Shown here one piece after another: positions 1 through 7,279 of a stretch of DNA of 15,694 nt (position 1 is the stretch's first letter; each line of letters starts with the position of its first letter). The notes under the pieces were generated by a model. That model had not been told where the DNA came from and made no database searches. It saw only the letters and a program-made list of their open reading frames with translations. The stretch lies in contig JAIRUI010000125.1 of the NCBI GenBank assembly GCA_031254455.1, forward strand, positions 1 to 15,694, given 5' to 3'. The position numbers and the translations under genes are program-made. The stretch is from Chitinispirillales bacterium. GTDB taxonomy: Bacteria > Fibrobacterota > Chitinivibrionia > Chitinivibrionales > Chitinivibrionaceae.

Positions 1-1394
1 CCGCCCATCATTTCCATAATTTCGTGCTGCCACGCTGTCATAAGATTTATGAGCCGTTTGTATCCGATTTCAGGATTCAATCGTTTAACCAATTCAGGAA
101 CTTGCGTCGCAATGCCCCAGTTACATTTACCCTCGTGGCAAGTTCTACACAAATGACAGCCCAGCGCCAAAAGCGCCGAAGTCGCAATATATACGCAATC
201 CGCACCCAAGGCTACCGCTTTAACTATATCCGCGCTTGAACGAATACTGCCGCCCACAACTATTGATACGTTATCGCGGATTCCTTCTTCCCGAAGACGT
301 GAATCGACACATGCCAAAGCAAGTTCTATAGGAATTCCCACATTATCGCGGATTCTTGTGGGAGCCGCCCCCGTTCCGCCTCTAAATCCGTCAATGGAAA
401 TTATATCCGCACCGCTTCTTGTAATACCGCTTGCAATAGCGGCTATATTGTGAACGGCGGCAATTTTAACGATGACCGGTTTTTTGTATTCTGTGGCTTC
501 TTTCAGAGAAAAAACAAGTTGACGCAGATCTTCAATAGAATAAATATCGTGATGCGGAGCGGGTGAAATTGAGTCGCCGCCTTCAGGAATCATTCTTGTC
601 CGCGAAATATCTCCGACAATTTTTGTACCCGGCAAATGCCCGCCTATACCGGGTTTTGCACCCTGCCCCATTTTAATTTCTATCGCCGCGCCGCTGCTGA
701 GATACTGCGGGTTAACTCCGAAACGCCCTGAAGCGACCTGAACGATAGTGTTTTTCCCGTAGCGGTAAAAATCTTCGTGCAAACCGCCTTCGCCTGTGTT
801 ATAAAGAACGCCTAATTTTTCTGCGGCTCTTGCCAGGCTTTCGTGTGCGTTGTAACTGATAGAGCCGTAACTCATAGCCGAAAACATTATAGGCATAGAC
901 AACGACAATTGCGGCGGCAAATTATTTTTTATTTTTCCGCTTTCGTCCCGTTTTATTTGACACGGTTTTGTTCCTAGAAAAACCTTTGTTTCCATCGGCT
1001 CGCGCAACGGGTCTATCGATGGATTCGTAACTTGCGAAGCGTTCAGAAGTATCTTGTCGAAATACACGGGAAAATCTTCGGGATTGCCCATGCTTGACAA
1101 CAAGACGCCGCCGGAGTTTGCTTGACGATATACTTCGTTTATTGTTTTTTTCGTCCAGTTTTTGTTTTCTTTGTACGTATTTTGGCTTGTGACGATTTTT
1201 AGCGCACGGGTCGGACAAAGTGAAACGCAACGATGGCAATTTACGCATTTGGCATCATCGCAAACCATCTTTTTGGAGTCGGCAAGATATTCATGAACTT
1301 CGTTAGCGCATTGCCTCTCACAAGCGCGGCAAACTATACATTTATCATAATTTCTCGCTACTTCATAGTCGGGATATAAAAAATTTATCGCCAT
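1..1394 (-). CDS. Ferredoxin/FMN-domain subunit of split glutamate synthase (3' end beyond window)
   Basis: This is the FMN-binding synthase subunit of an archaeal-type, split glutamate synthase. It would combine ammonia from the amidotransferase partner with 2-oxoglutarate in the cytoplasm. The frame stays open from the ATG at 1394 to the left edge, giving 464 visible residues, so only a short C-terminal piece is probably missing. The N-terminus carries two 4Fe-4S ferredoxin motifs: C19, C22, C25, C29 and C50, C53, C56, C60 (the last followed by Pro). A GEGG motif at 201-204 belongs to the glutamate synthase central barrel. Cysteines 413, 419 and 424 have the C-x5-C-x4-C spacing of the GltB 3Fe-4S site, followed by WGIATQ. 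The start overlaps the preceding gene's stop by one base (TAATG), which implies translational coupling. The usual GXGXG-domain and pyridine-nucleotide reductase subunits are not in view and may lie beyond the edge. Function is confident; the electron donor is unknown. Confidence 0.9.
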   Translation of the reverse strand, partial: MAINFLYPDYEVARNYDKCIVCRACERQCANEVHEYLADSKKMVCDDAKCVNCHRCVSLCPTRALKIVTSQNTYKENKNWTKKTINEVYRQANSGGVLLSSMGNPEDFPVYFDKILLNASQVTNPSIDPLREPMETKVFLGTKPCQIKRDESGKIKNNLPPQLSLSMPIMFSAMSYGSISYNAHESLARAAEKLGVLYNTGEGGLHEDFYRYGKNTIVQVASGRFGVNPQYLSSGAAIEIKMGQGAKPGIGGHLPGTKIVGDISRTRMIPEGGDSISPAPHHDIYSIEDLRQLVFSLKEATEYKKPVIVKIAAVHNIAAIASGITRSGADIISIDGFRGGTGAAPTRIRDNVGIPIELALACVDSRLREEGIRDNVSIVVGGSIRSSADIVKAVALGADCVYIATSALLALGCHLCRTCHEGKCNWGIATQVPELVKRLNPEIGYKRLINLMTAWQHEIMEMMG

Positions 1395-2488
1395 TATTTC
1401 TCACTTTCGTCGTTAATGTTGATTATCACCGGCTGCCCGCCTTTAGGCGCCCAAACATTTTCAAGATTCGGCTCAATAATACGAATAGCCGCTTCTTCAC
1501 TTGCGATATAAACCACATCGTCCTTTTCACCTACAACCATACTTCGCAGTTTCAGTCTGTCGTTGAGCGCCATCAACCCTCCTTCAAAACCGACCATAAT
1601 TGAAAACGGTCCCGTAATGAGCTGAGCGGAGAACATTATTCGCAGATATTCAAACCTTTCCTTTTCGTCTTTTGTTTGCCGTGCGATAGTCTGCCAAAAC
1701 GGAGCGGCTATAACCGACGCTATTTCGTCAAAAGTCAATCCTTTTTTTCTGTGCAGATAATCAATTATATAAGTAATGACTTCGGTATCTGTTTGAAGCG
1801 TACATTTATAGCCGTACATTTCAATAGCGCGTCGATTTGCGTCATAAGACGATATTTCGCCGTTATGCACAACCGAATAATCAAGCAGTGCAAAAGGGTG
1901 CGCACCGCCCCACCAGCCGGGAGTATTTGTCGGATAACGTCCGTGCGCCGTAAAGCAATAGCCCTCATATTCTTCAAGTTTATAAAAACGTCCGACATCT
2001 TCCGGAAAACCGACCGCCTTGAAAACACCCATATTTTTCCCGCTTGAGAAGACGTAAGCGCCGTTAATTTTTGTATTCACGTAAAATACGCATCTTGCGG
2101 TAAATTCACGTTCGTTATTTTGACTTTCCGCTAATTTTGTCGGTAGCGGCGTAACGAAATAACGCCAGATAAGCGGCTCATCCGTAATTTCTTTCATTTT
2201 TCTGACAGGAATTTTGGAAAGGTTTATAATATCAAAATGCCGCTCCAAAAACTCTTCACATTCTTTTTTTACCTGCACGCTGTCATAAAAAATATGAAAC
2301 GCGTAATAGTCCTTGTATTCCGGATAAATTCCATACGCCGCAAAGCCGCCGCCCAATCCGTTTGAACGGTCGTGCATTACCGCAATAGATTGGATAATCG
2401 CCTCACCGCTCATACGTTTGCCGGATTTGCTTATGATTCCCGATATTGCGCAACCCGACGGAATTCTTACCTGTCCTTCTCGCTGCAT
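1394..2488 (-). CDS. Class II glutamine amidotransferase subunit of split glutamate synthase
   Basis: This 364-residue protein matches the stand-alone glutaminase subunit of archaeal-type glutamate synthases, which hydrolyses glutamine and passes ammonia to the FMN subunit encoded immediately downstream. The likely nucleophile is Cys13 in PSGCAISG. If so, the first 12 residues must be removed, or the enzyme must work with a short N-terminal extension; both are inferences. Other class II amidotransferase signatures are HGRYPTN at 182-188 (glutamine binding), HNGEIS at 208-213 (oxyanion hole Asn-Gly) and TDTEV at 233-237. The ATG at 2488 is preceded by AAGGAG five bases upstream, which fixes the start. 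The gene is first in its operon, behind a candidate promoter and a strong leader hairpin. A phosphoribosyl-type amidotransferase is less likely because no PRTase domain follows and the neighbour is a GltB-type protein. Confidence 0.88.
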   Translation of the reverse strand: MQREGQVRIPSGCAISGIISKSGKRMSGEAIIQSIAVMHDRSNGLGGGFAAYGIYPEYKDYYAFHIFYDSVQVKKECEEFLERHFDIINLSKIPVRKMKEITDEPLIWRYFVTPLPTKLAESQNNEREFTARCVFYVNTKINGAYVFSSGKNMGVFKAVGFPEDVGRFYKLEEYEGYCFTAHGRYPTNTPGWWGGAHPFALLDYSVVHNGEISSYDANRRAIEMYGYKCTLQTDTEVITYIIDYLHRKKGLTFDEIASVIAAPFWQTIARQTKDEKERFEYLRIMFSAQLITGPFSIMVGFEGGLMALNDRLKLRSMVVGEKDDVVYIASEEAAIRIIEPNLENVWAPKGGQPVIININDESEK

Positions 2489-2516
2489 ATATTCTCCTTG
2501 ATAAGCGTATAAACAA

Positions 2517-2567
2517 AAAGACGTTCATCAAATAATACGGACTCCGCACTATCCAATGAACGCCTTT
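2517..2567 (-). terminator. 24-bp hairpin with U-rich tail in the glutamate synthase leader (attenuator or upstream-gene terminator)
   Basis: Read on the minus strand, two 24-base arms pair completely around an AGU loop (18 Watson-Crick pairs and 6 G-U pairs). The outer part of the arms is AAAGG against UCUUU, and the U-rich run continues as UUGUUU. On the plus strand the six wobbles become A-C mismatches, so the structure only makes sense in RNA transcribed towards the glutamate synthase genes. It ends 28 bases before the amidotransferase ATG and about 175 bases after the nadA stop. It lies downstream of a candidate promoter, so it could act as an attenuator. If that promoter is not real, it is simply the nadA terminator. 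No known riboswitch was recognised. Confidence 0.6.
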
Positions 2568-2582
2568 GTTCAAATTGTCGAT

Positions 2583-2612
2583 AATATACTTTGTGTATTA
2601 TATCGCTGTCAA
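2583..2612 (-). promoter_or_regulatory. Candidate sigma70-type promoter for the glutamate synthase genes
   Basis: On the minus strand, a perfect TTGACA (2612-2607) is followed after 18 bases by TATATT (2588-2583). An overlapping TATAAT lies at 2602-2597 but has no matching -35. Transcription would start near 2576 and give a leader of about 88 bases that includes the 24-bp hairpin. Confidence 0.5.
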
Positions 2613-2697
2613 GAAAAATTTATATTTTTTTGAAAAATAAAATGTTCTTATTTGGTCATTGCGCAAGTAAAGGACAGGAACGGCAAGAGTTACAAAT

Positions 2698-2709
2698 ATT
2701 TCGCGAAAT
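2698..2709. promoter_or_regulatory. 12-bp perfect palindrome, possible operator
   Basis: ATTTCGCGAAAT is a perfect 12-base palindrome in the nadA-glutamate synthase spacer, about 86 bp upstream of the candidate -35 element. The binding protein is unknown, and the palindrome could be chance. Confidence 0.2.
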
Positions 2710-2742
2710 TCGGTGTTAAGATGTAATGTACAGGTAAATAGT

Positions 2743-3669
2743 TTACATAATTTTTTTACTGATATCTATCATTTTGCGGATGGAATTTTCTGCTTTTTTA
2801 ATAATTTGCGTATCTAAAATTATCTCAGGCGACAAGGTTTCAAGCGAATCTGCAAGTTTCTTAAGCGTAATTTTTTTCATATTCGGGCAAGTGGCGTTTT
2901 GGCTTGCTAAAATAAATTTTTTCAGGGGATTTTCTTTTTGCAAGCGGTGAAGCATCCCTTCTTCCGTGCCGATAATAAAAATTTCTGCGTTGCTTTTTTG
3001 AACGAACATACTCATTTGTCCTGTCGATAAAATTTCATCGGAAGTATCGCAAACTTCTTTTGTGCATTCGGGATGTACCATAGTTATCGCATGAGGATAT
3101 TGTTTTTTTAATTCAATTATATTCTCCGGTAAAATCCGCGAATGTGTAGGACAAAATCCGTCCCAGACAATGAATTTTCGTCCGGTTTTTTCGGCGACAA
3201 CCCGTGCAAGCCATTTGTCCGGCACAAAAATTATTTCCTGATTTTTATCAAAAGCGTATTCGACAATTTTTGCGGCGTTGCTTGACGTACAGCACAAATC
3301 CGCTTGCGCTTTTACTTGTATAGAACTGTTTACATAGCATAAAACTTTCGCGTTTGGATTTTCATTTTTGAGTTTGCGTACTTGTTCGGCATTCACCATA
3401 TCCGCCATAGGACATCCGGCATTTTCGTCCGGAAGCAAAACAATTTTGTCCGGCGAAAGCGTTTTTGCCGTTTCAGCCATAAAAAGCACTCCGCAAAACA
3501 CTATAATTTTTTCTTTTACCTGCGCCGCTTTAATCGACAATTCTAAAGAATCACCAGAAAAATCGGCAATATCCTGAATTTCGGAGCGCTGGTAATTATG
3601 TGCAAGAATTACTGCGTTTTTTTCTTTGCGCAATTTATTTATTTTTTCGACATACTGATAATTTTCCAT
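2743..3669 (-). CDS. nadA: Quinolinate synthase
   Basis: NadA condenses iminoaspartate with dihydroxyacetone phosphate to form quinolinate, the precursor of NAD. At 308 residues it is the short archaeal/Thermotoga-type form rather than the longer enterobacterial one. Three cysteines in conserved settings would bind the 4Fe-4S cluster: C86 (GCPMAD), C173 (GFCPTH) and C261 (TCPNMK), with spacing like the T. maritima enzyme. HPEC at 199-202 and the N-terminal AHNYQ at 23-27 are also family signatures. The ATG is preceded by GGAG seven bases upstream. Neither nadB nor nadC is adjacent, so the iminoaspartate source (NadB or an aspartate dehydrogenase) must be encoded elsewhere. A near-consensus promoter sits about 65 bp upstream of the start, so the gene can be expressed independently of carB. 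Confidence 0.95.
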   Translation of the reverse strand: MENYQYVEKINKLRKEKNAVILAHNYQRSEIQDIADFSGDSLELSIKAAQVKEKIIVFCGVLFMAETAKTLSPDKIVLLPDENAGCPMADMVNAEQVRKLKNENPNAKVLCYVNSSIQVKAQADLCCTSSNAAKIVEYAFDKNQEIIFVPDKWLARVVAEKTGRKFIVWDGFCPTHSRILPENIIELKKQYPHAITMVHPECTKEVCDTSDEILSTGQMSMFVQKSNAEIFIIGTEEGMLHRLQKENPLKKFILASQNATCPNMKKITLKKLADSLETLSPEIILDTQIIKKAENSIRKMIDISKKIM

Positions 3670-3722
3670 TTGTTTTTCTCCGTTGCCGACCTATGCCATA
3701 ATCCGTAACTTTATTATACATT

Positions 3723-3818
3723 TCATAAATTAACATTATAGTCTTTAACTTTTATTCTATCAAAAAATTTAGCTTTCCAGAATGGAATTAACACGTTAAT
3801 TTCTTCAATTTGTTTCAT
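3723..3818 (-). CDS. Possible 31-residue small ORF between carB and nadA
   Basis: A small open frame starts at an ATG at 3818 with GGAG eight bases upstream and ends in TGA at 3723. It begins MKQIEEINVLIPFWK and then becomes Lys/Phe-rich; I recognise no domain. It lies 34 bp downstream of the carB stop and in the same direction. Against it being a real gene, the nadA promoter lies entirely inside it, and the reading frame is short in an AT-rich spacer. It could be a small protein, a leader peptide or chance. Confidence 0.22.
   Translation of the reverse strand: MKQIEEINVLIPFWKAKFFDRIKVKDYNVNL
3735..3763 (-). promoter_or_regulatory. nadA promoter
   Basis: TTGATA (3763-3758) is followed by a 17-base spacer and a perfect TATAAT (3740-3735) on the minus strand, matching 11 of 12 consensus positions. 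Transcription would begin near 3728 and give a leader of roughly 58 bases before the nadA ATG. No NAD-responsive operator was recognised around it. Confidence 0.62.
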
Positions 3819-3852
3819 AGTGAAGTCTCCAACCGCACAGAATAATTGTCTA

Positions 3853-6800
3853 TTACGATGTTTTACTTGCAGATTCTCCGTATTCCTGAATCGACTTCAC
3901 GGAATAATCATGTTTTGAAAGAGAATCCATTCCCGCAACCGCCGCTTGAGCCGCTTCTATTGTAGTTATATATGGAATGCCGCTTTGAACTGCCGCCATG
4001 CGTATCGGCTTGCTGTCGGCAAGCGCACGCTGACCTTCGGGAATATTTATAAGCAGGTCAAACTTTCCGGCGCGAATCATATCTACAATATCCGGCTTAC
4101 TCATACCTACTTTCGGAACGGCGATTGCCGCAACGCCGTTATTGACAAGCATTCTTGCCGTACCCTCGGTAGAATAAATCGTAAAACCCAGTTCGTGTAT
4201 TTTTTTTGCCATAAAAACAATGTGGCGTCTTATCGTGTTTTTCACCGAAATAAACACCGCTCCGTTGGCGGGAAGTTTATTATATGCGGCTTCTTGCGCT
4301 TTTGCGTACGCTATGGAAAAATCTTTGTCTATACCCATTACTTCGCCGGTGGATTTCATTTCAGGTCCCAGCATGGTATCCGCTCCGGGAAATTTGTTAA
4401 ACGGCAAAACCGCTTCTTTTACGGCAAAATAATCCATAGTGCGCTCCCGCGCTTCCGGAATGTTTTCAAGTGGAATTCCCGTCATAACTTTAGCGGCAAT
4501 TCTCGCCCAGGCAATACCGGTGGCCTTGCTCACAAACGGCACGGTGCGGCTTGCACGCGGATTCGCCTCAATAATATAAATATCGTTGCCGTCAACCGCA
4601 AACTGAATGTTCATAAGTCCTATTACATTGAGTTCCATCGCGACGTTTTTGGTTATTTCTTCGATCTTTTTGACTATTCTTCGCGGCAGAGTATGAGGCG
4701 GAAGAACACAAGCGGAATCGCCGGAATGAACGCCCGCTTCTTCTATATGTTCCATTATCCCGCAAATCATCGTTTGCTTACCGTCGCAAAGCGCATCGAC
4801 ATCCACTTCTATCGCATCTCGTATAAATTTGTCTATCAGGACGGGACGATTTTCACCCGCTTCTTTTGCTTCGTTTACGAATTTATCTAATCCGTCGGGT
4901 GAGTAAATAGTGCGCATTCCGCGTCCACCTAAGACGAAACTCGGACGCAAAAGTATCGGGTATCCCACTCTGTTTGCTATTTCTGTTGCTTCTTGCGGAG
5001 TATTCGCCATTCCGTTTTCGGGTTGTTTTACTCCAAGTTTTCTGCACATCGCGTTAAATTCGTCGCGGTCTTCAGCTTTGTCGATACTTTCTACGGACGT
5101 ACCGATAATTTTTGCTCCCGCGTCACGAAGTTTTTTAGCCAAATTCAGCGGGGTCTGTCCGCCGAACTGTACTATGACGCCGTCAGGTTTTTCTTGATCG
5201 ACTATATTCATAACGTCTTCAAAAGTCAACGGCTCAAAATAAAGTTTATCCGAAGTGTCATAATCGGTCGATACGGTTTCTGGATTGGAATTTACCATAA
5301 TCGACTCAATTCCAAGTTCTTTGAGGGCAAACGCCGCCTGACAACAGCAGTAGTCAAATTCAATCCCTTGTCCGATTCTGTTTGGTCCGCCGCCCAAAAT
5401 CAATATTTTTCGTTTGGAATCGGATACGGACTCATTTTCACTTTCGTAAGTGGAATAGTAGTAAGGCGTATATGCTTCAAATTCCGCGGCGCAGGTATCA
5501 ACTAATTTATATACGGTGAATACGCCCAATTCTTTGCGAATTTCGCGGATTTGAACTTCTTTAAGATTATTGGCAGATGCAATTTGAATATCGGAAAATC
5601 CCATTGATTTGGCTTGCGTCAATAATTCTTTTTGTGCGTTTTTGGGCATATTTGTAAATTTTGGCAACTCTTTTTCAAATTCTACTATATCTTTCATATT
5701 GTTCAAAAACCATTTATCGACTTTGGTTATGTCGTGTATTTCGTCTATCGAAATTCCTTTGTCAAGCGCAGCGCGAATTAAATAAATTCTGTCGGCGCAA
5801 AGCGTTTTCAGTTCGTCCTTAATTTTTTGTGTAGGACAGTCAAGATATTTTTTAGTCTCAAAACCGTTATGACGTGTTTCAAGTCCTCGAAGACCTTTTT
5901 GCAAACTCTCTTTGAAAGTTCGCCCGATTGCCATCGTCTCTCCGACAGCCTTCATTTGTACGCCTAACCGAGCGTCCGCTTCGGGAAATTTTTCAAACGC
6001 AAAACGCGGAATTTTTGTTACAACGTAATCTATAGCCGGTTCAAATGACGCGGGAGTTTCACGGGTAATGTCGTTCATAATTTCGTCTAAAGTATAACCG
6101 ACGCTTAACTTTGCCGCAAATTTTGCAATGGGAAAGCCGGTCGCTTTGCTGGCAAGCGCAGAACTTCTGCTTACACGAGGGTTCATTTCAATGATAATCA
6201 TTCGTCCGTTCTGAGGATTTACCGCAAACTGCACGTTGCTTCCACCTGTTTCTACTCCGACTTTGCGAATTATTGCAATTGCGGCGTCACGCATCTTTTG
6301 GTACTGCCTGTCTGTAAGGGTTTGCGCGGGCGCTACCGTTATGGAGTCACCCGTGTGCACTCCCATCGGATCAATATTTTCGATGGAACAAATTATGACG
6401 ACATTGTCTTTTCTGTCGCGCATAACTTCCAATTCGTATTCTTTCCACCCCAAAATTGATTCGTCTATAAGAATCTCGTTTGTCGGCGACGAATGCAATC
6501 CTTTTTTTGCCGCTTCTTCAAATTCGTCGCGCGTATATATTATTCCTCCACCCGTTCCGCCCATAGTAAAACTAGGGCGTACGATACATGGGAAACCGAG
6601 TTCTTCAACGATGTTCCAAGCTTCTTCAATGCTGTGAGCAAATTTCGCTTTCGGCATTTCAAGACCTATTTCTTCCATCGCTTTTTTAAATTCGCTGCGA
6701 TCTTCCGCACATTTTATCGCTTTTTCGTCCGCTCCGATTAATTCTACGTTGTAACGGTCAAGCGTACCGTTTTTGCAAAGCGCCATAGCCACGTTTAGCG

Positions 6801-7083
6801 CGGTTTGTCCGCCCATAGTCGGAAGCAGCGCGTCTGGACGTTCGCGGGCGATGATTTTTTCCACCGCTTCCGGCGTAACCGGTTCAATGTAAGTTTTATC
6901 CGCCATATTCGGGTCGGTCATTATCGTAGCCGGATTGGAATTTATAAGTACGACCTCAAACCCCTCCTGCTTAAGCGCCTTGCACGCCTGTGCTCCCGAG
7001 TAGTCAAACTCGCACGCTTGACCTATAATTATCGGACCGCTTCCTATTATCATAATTTTGCGCAAATCGCTTCTTTTCGGCAC
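3853..7083 (-). CDS. carB: Carbamoyl-phosphate synthase, large (ammonia) subunit
   Basis: CarB makes carbamoyl phosphate from bicarbonate, two ATP and ammonia delivered by CarA, feeding pyrimidine and arginine synthesis. At 1076 residues it is full length. The first ATP-grasp half keeps the E. coli-numbered residues R129, R169, D207, E215, H243, Q285, E299, N301 and R303. The second half begins around residue 560 (GGGPNRIGQG) and repeats the fold. The C-terminal MGS-like allosteric domain covers roughly the last 140 residues. The start is a GTG at 7083, chosen because the protein then begins MPKRSD like family members. The ribosome site is weak (AAAGGG about 11 bases upstream). carA is not adjacent, and the upstream neighbour is the divergent sensor kinase, so the partner must be encoded elsewhere. 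A candidate promoter lies about 90-120 bp upstream, in the shared divergent region. Confidence 0.97.
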   Translation of the reverse strand: MPKRSDLRKIMIIGSGPIIIGQACEFDYSGAQACKALKQEGFEVVLINSNPATIMTDPNMADKTYIEPVTPEAVEKIIARERPDALLPTMGGQTALNVAMALCKNGTLDRYNVELIGADEKAIKCAEDRSEFKKAMEEIGLEMPKAKFAHSIEEAWNIVEELGFPCIVRPSFTMGGTGGGIIYTRDEFEEAAKKGLHSSPTNEILIDESILGWKEYELEVMRDRKDNVVIICSIENIDPMGVHTGDSITVAPAQTLTDRQYQKMRDAAIAIIRKVGVETGGSNVQFAVNPQNGRMIIIEMNPRVSRSSALASKATGFPIAKFAAKLSVGYTLDEIMNDITRETPASFEPAIDYVVTKIPRFAFEKFPEADARLGVQMKAVGETMAIGRTFKESLQKGLRGLETRHNGFETKKYLDCPTQKIKDELKTLCADRIYLIRAALDKGISIDEIHDITKVDKWFLNNMKDIVEFEKELPKFTNMPKNAQKELLTQAKSMGFSDIQIASANNLKEVQIREIRKELGVFTVYKLVDTCAAEFEAYTPYYYSTYESENESVSDSKRKILILGGGPNRIGQGIEFDYCCCQAAFALKELGIESIMVNSNPETVSTDYDTSDKLYFEPLTFEDVMNIVDQEKPDGVIVQFGGQTPLNLAKKLRDAGAKIIGTSVESIDKAEDRDEFNAMCRKLGVKQPENGMANTPQEATEIANRVGYPILLRPSFVLGGRGMRTIYSPDGLDKFVNEAKEAGENRPVLIDKFIRDAIEVDVDALCDGKQTMICGIMEHIEEAGVHSGDSACVLPPHTLPRRIVKKIEEITKNVAMELNVIGLMNIQFAVDGNDIYIIEANPRASRTVPFVSKATGIAWARIAAKVMTGIPLENIPEARERTMDYFAVKEAVLPFNKFPGADTMLGPEMKSTGEVMGIDKDFSIAYAKAQEAAYNKLPANGAVFISVKNTIRRHIVFMAKKIHELGFTIYSTEGTARMLVNNGVAAIAVPKVGMSKPDIVDMIRAGKFDLLINIPEGQRALADSKPIRMAAVQSGIPYITTIEAAQAAVAGMDSLSKHDYSVKSIQEYGESASKTS

Positions 7084-7103
7084 TTTCCGTTTTCCCTTTC
7101 GTA

Positions 7104-7134
7104 TTTATCGCTTTAGGCAGTTTCGGACGATAAA
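7104..7134 (-). promoter_or_regulatory. Inverted repeat in the carB leader
   Basis: The arms TTTATCG (7104-7110) and CGATAAA (7128-7134) are exact inverted repeats around a 17-base loop, ending about 20 bases before the carB GTG. In the mRNA this would place a short hairpin just upstream of the weak ribosome site. A regulatory role is inference only, and chance is possible. Confidence 0.25.
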
Positions 7135-7150
7135 ATAATATTTCCCAAAA

Positions 7151-7161
7151 CGTGTTACACG
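7151..7161. promoter_or_regulatory. Short palindrome CGTGTTACACG
   Basis: This is an 11-base palindrome with 5-base arms and a single central base, lying between the candidate carB promoter and the carB start. It could be an operator. I cannot assign a regulator. Confidence 0.2.
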
Positions 7162-7174
7162 ACAAGAAAGAAAA

Positions 7175-7203
7175 CATATAAAATTATTTAACATATTTGA
7201 CAA
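7175..7203 (-). promoter_or_regulatory. Candidate carB promoter
   Basis: On the minus strand, TTGTCA (7203-7198) is followed by a 17-base spacer and TATATG (7180-7175). The -35 element overlaps the TTTGACAAA repeat, which also supplies the -35 of the opposing kinase promoter. An alternative closer to the gene is TTGTCG-N19-TATTAT (-10 at 7140-7135), so the start point is uncertain. Confidence 0.35.
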
Positions 7204-7218
7204 AATACGTTTGCCAAA
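7196..7218. promoter_or_regulatory. Two tandem TTTGNCAAA palindromes in the divergent carB/kinase promoter region
   Basis: TTTGACAAA (7196-7204) and TTTGCCAAA (7210-7218) are two copies of one 9-base palindromic unit with centres 14 bp apart. The first overlaps the -35 elements of both divergent promoters. This is the arrangement expected of an operator bound by a dimeric regulator, but no specific protein can be named from sequence. Confidence 0.33.
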
Positions 7219-7232
7219 TATTACATTATAAT
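7197..7232 (+). promoter_or_regulatory. Candidate promoter for the sensor kinase-cyclase operon
   Basis: TTGACA (7197-7202) is followed after 16 bases by TATTAC (7219-7224). A better -10, TATAAT, lies at 7227-7232 but is 24 bases from that -35. The exact -10 is therefore unclear, though the region is clearly promoter-like. Confidence 0.35.
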
Positions 7233-7279
7233 TATGATGATTTCTTAATTACTGAAAAATAAGGATATTCCGGTTAATC

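Noticed and set aside
922..1248. 108-codon minus-strand frame inside the glutamate synthase gene
   Set aside because: It overlaps the synthase frame, which carries the iron-sulfur and FMN motifs. The Arg/Lys-rich product has no features.
3946..4890. Long open frame (314 codons) on the plus strand opposite carB
   Set aside because: It lies entirely antisense to a fully conserved carB. Its product is rich in His, Arg, Phe and Tyr with no recognisable domain, as expected of a shadow frame.
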